Source: Chiua virens
Lineage: Eukaryota; Basidiomycota; Agaricomycetes; Boletales; Boletaceae
Direction: 5' to 3'
Assembly (NCBI GenBank): GCA_019787685.1
Contig: JAHNUO010000004.1
Location: 496,001-560,000, forward strand
DNA: 64,000 nucleotides
The notes under the pieces were generated by a model. That model was not told the DNA's origin and did no database searches. It saw nothing but the letters and a program-made list of their open reading frames with translations. Below are positions 63,814 through 64,000 of the stretch, in pieces (the stretch's first letter is position 1; each line of letters begins with the position of its first letter). Both the position numbers and the translations under genes were made by a program.

Positions 63814-64000
63814 CTAGTCTTGCAAGACATCACCCTCGTCTTCATCTTCATACTCGACATCTTCCTCAGCATCCAAGTGGTCATATTCCTCGTTGCCTAC
63901 TCTGGTCAGTTTAGTAACTAGAATAGTGATTTTCGTCTGTGGAAAGTAAGGTAGCAAGTGGAATGCTGCATACCTCAGTTTCAAAATGGCACCATCCAAC
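63814..64000 (-). CDS. 3' end of a minus-strand gene, runs off the window
   Basis: A minus-strand frame open to the window edge ends in TAG at 63814-63816. It reads ILVTKLTRVGNEEYDHLDAE followed by an acidic tail (EDVEYEDEDEGD). Upstream, GTATGCAGC...TTTCCACAG (about 63978-63940) could be a short intron, in which case the coding part before it ends GAILKL. The highly acidic C-terminus is protein-like. The family is not recognised and the rest of the gene lies outside. Confidence 0.5.
   Translation of the reverse strand, partial: LDGAILKLRYAAFHLLPYFPQTKITILVTKLTRVGNEEYDHLDAEEDVEYEDEDEGDVLQD

Overview
The window looks like a transposon-rich stretch of an Agaricomycete (mushroom-forming basidiomycete) genome. 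The evidence is the combination of KDZ and Plavaka transposases, a TET/JBP-like dioxygenase relic, a FunK1-type fungal kinase, a DUF6532-like gene, Ty1/copia and Ty3/gypsy elements and short (about 50 nt) introns. The species cannot be named from the sequence. Family names rest on reading translated motifs; no database search was run.

Layout. 1-14.8 kb: a degraded KDZ transposon neighbourhood. A TET/JBP-like fragment (+) converges on a minus-strand relic and a KDZ transposase gene. The transposase is split by a 6-kb Ty1/copia element (4130-10127, target duplication GCAAC), which is itself split by a gypsy-type solo LTR (5250-5891). A second solo LTR sits at 1236-1879. Two unnamed genes follow. 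15.6-17.5 kb: a decayed minus-strand gene. 19.3-22.9 kb: two host-gene fragments arranged head to head, an NRPS-like adenylation domain (-) and an intron-containing piece of dynein heavy chain (+). 23.0-27.9 kb: an internally deleted copia element (+), then an old gypsy pol (-) carrying a solo copia LTR. 27.9-36.9 kb: mostly unassigned sequence with a purine-rich tract and an 85-bp minisatellite.

36942-43848 is the best-preserved feature: a young, apparently complete Ty3/gypsy chromovirus with 431-bp LTRs (two mismatches), target duplication TGCAT, an 11-nt LTR/leader complementarity that fits Tf1-type self-priming, an ATG-free leader of about 900 nt, two extra ORFs before gag, a candidate -1 slippery site and a chromodomain pol.

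46.2-53.5 kb: a DUF6532-like gene and a FunK1-like kinase gene, both minus. The kinase is disrupted by a 2,967-bp non-autonomous, gag-only LTR element (49028-51994, target duplication GAGGG) that shares an initiator-tRNA half-molecule type primer site with the 6-kb copia. 54.9-60.5 kb: two Plavaka-type transposase genes (-); one has lost an internal part and the other is interrupted by a TACTACACTTT minisatellite. 62-64 kb: an unnamed cysteine-containing gene (+) and the 3' end of a gene (-) running off the window.

With the exception of the gypsy element, nearly all coding sequence here carries stops or frameshifts, so most genes are relics. The active biology most likely concerns LTR-retrotransposon replication (37-44 kb).
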